64,000 nt of DNA, from contig NZ_JPON01000001.1 of assembly GCF_000733935.1 (NCBI RefSeq), positions 3,546,623-3,610,622 on the forward strand, read 5' to 3'. The notes under the pieces were generated by a model. That model saw nothing but the letters and a program-made list of their open reading frames with translations, ran no database searches and had not been told where the DNA came from. Within the stretch, counting starts at the first letter, position 1. The number at the start of each line of letters is the position of its first letter. This stretch comes from Methylomarinum vadi (GTDB lineage: Bacteria; Pseudomonadota; Gammaproteobacteria; Methylococcales; Methylomonadaceae). The position numbers and the translations under genes are program-made. Of this stretch, positions 63,678 through 64,000 are shown one piece after another.

Positions 63678-64000
63678 ATGACCGATGTGTCTGCGGAAGA
63701 ACTGAACAAACGAGTGGAAGTGGAGCGCATCAAGGACGCCAGCAATTATCTGCGCGGCACCTTGGTGGAAAGCCTGAACGACCCGTTGACCGGCGCGCTG
63801 GCCGACAGCGACACCCAGCTGTCCAAGTTTCACGGCATTTACCAGCAAGACGACCGCGAACTGCGCGACGAGCGGCGCAAGCAGAAACTGGAGCCGCATT
63901 ACCAGTTCATGGTTCGGGTCCGGGTCGCCGGCGGCATTTGCACGCCGGCGCAATGGCTGGAAATGGACCGCATCGCCAACACTTGGTGCAATGGTAGCAT
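63678..64000 (+). CDS. cysI: Sulfite reductase haemoprotein beta subunit (5' part)
   Basis: The first 107 codons of CysI, cut by the window end. [39 protein letters not shown] and [20 protein letters not shown] match the N-terminal siroheme-protein domain. GAGGATGAAGCG precedes ATG 63678. It forms the cysJI pair for assimilatory sulfite reduction. Confidence 0.92.
   Translation, partial: MTDVSAEELNKRVEVERIKDASNYLRGTLVESLNDPLTGALADSDTQLSKFHGIYQQDDRELRDERRKQKLEPHYQFMVRVRVAGGICTPAQWLEMDRIANTWCNGS

Overview
The window looks like a chromosome segment of a gammaproteobacterial (type I) methanotroph of the Methylococcales, probably salt-tolerant or marine. Three things point there: two adjacent MtdB-type methylene-tetrahydromethanopterin dehydrogenase genes (a methylotroph C1 pathway), a full ectoine/hydroxyectoine cluster with its MarR-type regulator and dedicated aspartokinase, and gammaproteobacterial housekeeping genes (mfd-csiV, queA, truC, cysJI). 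This assignment is inferred from gene content, not from a marker-gene comparison.

Layout. 0-14.2 kb is dense and ordinary: a GacA/UvrY-like response regulator; the mtdB pair on the minus strand; then a plus-strand run of fau (5-formyl-THF cyclo-ligase, preceded by twelve copies of a 7-bp repeat), nspC, a long MinD-like ATPase, queA, an HdeD-like membrane protein, mfd, csiV, glcE, glcF and a DUF1289 gene. 14.3-19.3 kb is an AT-rich accessory patch. It holds intergenic palindromes, two IS200-type elements and one IS1380-type element, and one unknown gene broken twice by these insertions. Removing them in silico restores a 211-codon frame. 19.3-29.8 kb carries a SulP transporter-carbonic anhydrase fusion, a BT1-type transporter, a beta-hydroxyacid dehydrogenase, a chemoreceptor, a GST, ubiC and the ectR-like regulator. 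30-37.9 kb is ectA-ectB-ectC-ectD-dksA-like-ask, then a TPR protein and a sodium:solute symporter.

38-54 kb alternates conserved genes (gpmI, a radical SAM gene, truC, yqjD/yqjE-like genes) with accessory ones: a decayed M28 peptidase, a SUKH protein, unknown proteins, an AlbA_2 membrane protein and a nuclease-like protein with an EVE/PUA-like tail. Four more IS200 copies lie here, three of them as a tandem array. All six IS200 copies share an in-frame UGA before the presumed catalytic tyrosine codon.

54.3-60.2 kb is the most interesting locus. It is an RNA-repair operon (rtcB-rtcA, minus strand) with a GG-N10-GC sigma-54 promoter and the divergent activator rtcR. Between rtcA and a downstream soluble SPFH/slipin gene lie about 660 bp without a convincing protein gene. 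This stretch contains a tRNA-Ile(GAU)-like RNA, a tRNA-elbow-like RNA without an anticodon arm, and hairpins closed by UUCG and GNRA tetraloops that only make sense on the operon strand. The window ends with an epimerase, a Rieske protein and cysJ-cysI (cysI is cut by the window edge).
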